Positions 63,969 to 64,000 of a stretch of 64,000 bases of DNA are shown here, piece after piece. A program made the translations under genes and the position numbers. Each line of letters begins with the position of its first letter. Within the stretch, counting starts at the first letter, position 1. The stretch lies in assembly GCA_020638495.1 (NCBI GenBank), contig JACKIN010000002.1, forward strand, positions 360,612 through 424,611. Direction: 5' to 3'. The notes beneath the pieces were generated by a model that worked only from the letters and a program-made list of their open reading frames with translations, did no database searches and was not told where the DNA came from. The stretch is from Geminicoccaceae bacterium (GTDB lineage: Bacteria > Pseudomonadota > Alphaproteobacteria > Geminicoccales > Geminicoccaceae).

Positions 63969-64000
63969 GGTGCTTCAGCCGGCCAGCGCGGTTGCCGGGT

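Overview
The window is about 70 percent GC with alphaproteobacterial gene content: a flgFGAH / fliL-fliM-motE flagellar set, rpsU divergent from def-COQ9, and many TRAP and Opp-type importers paired with catabolic enzymes. This fits a motile, free-living Rhodospirillales- or Geminicoccales-like bacterium; the exact genus cannot be read from the sequence. Genes are dense, with many 1-4 bp stop/start overlaps.

Layout. 131-11737 is mostly housekeeping: a membrane GGDEF-EAL protein, a spermidine-synthase-like enzyme, a TorF-like envelope protein, an acyl-CoA ligase, an M3 oligopeptidase translationally coupled to an ABC1/UbiB-family kinase, and rpsU divergent from def and a COQ9-family gene. 11745-18149 is flagellar: flgF-flgG-flgA-flgH leftward, with a strong sigma-54-type promoter, and fliL-fliM-(DUF6468-like)-motE rightward. 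18268-29361 holds a DUF2270 membrane protein, a hydantoinase/oxoprolinase pair (hyuA-hyuB) with its TRAP importer, and a SWIM-SNF2 helicase. 29447-31297 holds a secreted protein made of four 36-residue repeats and an Ldh-type dehydrogenase.

31302-46645 is one long leftward array: RraA-like protein, TRAP transporter (P, Q, M), LacI-type regulator, class III aminotransferase, SDR, M81 metallopeptidase and an Opp-type ABC importer. A perfect LacI-like operator (46652-46663) sits between it and a divergent class III aminotransferase. Inside the ABC part, two ATPase genes are joined through about 300 bp of indel-rich sequence (35090-35399), either a recombination scar or an assembly error.

48238-52131 is the accessory segment: a complete IS1182-like element with a 4-bp target duplication, tRNA-Ser(UGA), then an AT-rich patch with a small three-helix membrane protein and a PD-(D/E)XK nuclease-like protein of unknown function, ending in GC-rich coding remnants. 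52132-63968 is a sugar-acid island: four enolase-superfamily enzymes (one glucarate dehydratase-like), an HSL-type esterase and a full Opp-type importer. A plausible logic is import of an esterified or oligomeric acid sugar, ester cleavage, then dehydration.

The best candidates for something undescribed are the AT-rich nuclease/membrane-protein pair beside tRNA-Ser, the 36-residue repeat protein, and two translation-start oddities (a bS21 gene with only an ATC start near the family N-terminus; a TRAP small permease starting at TTG just upstream of a 13-bp hairpin).
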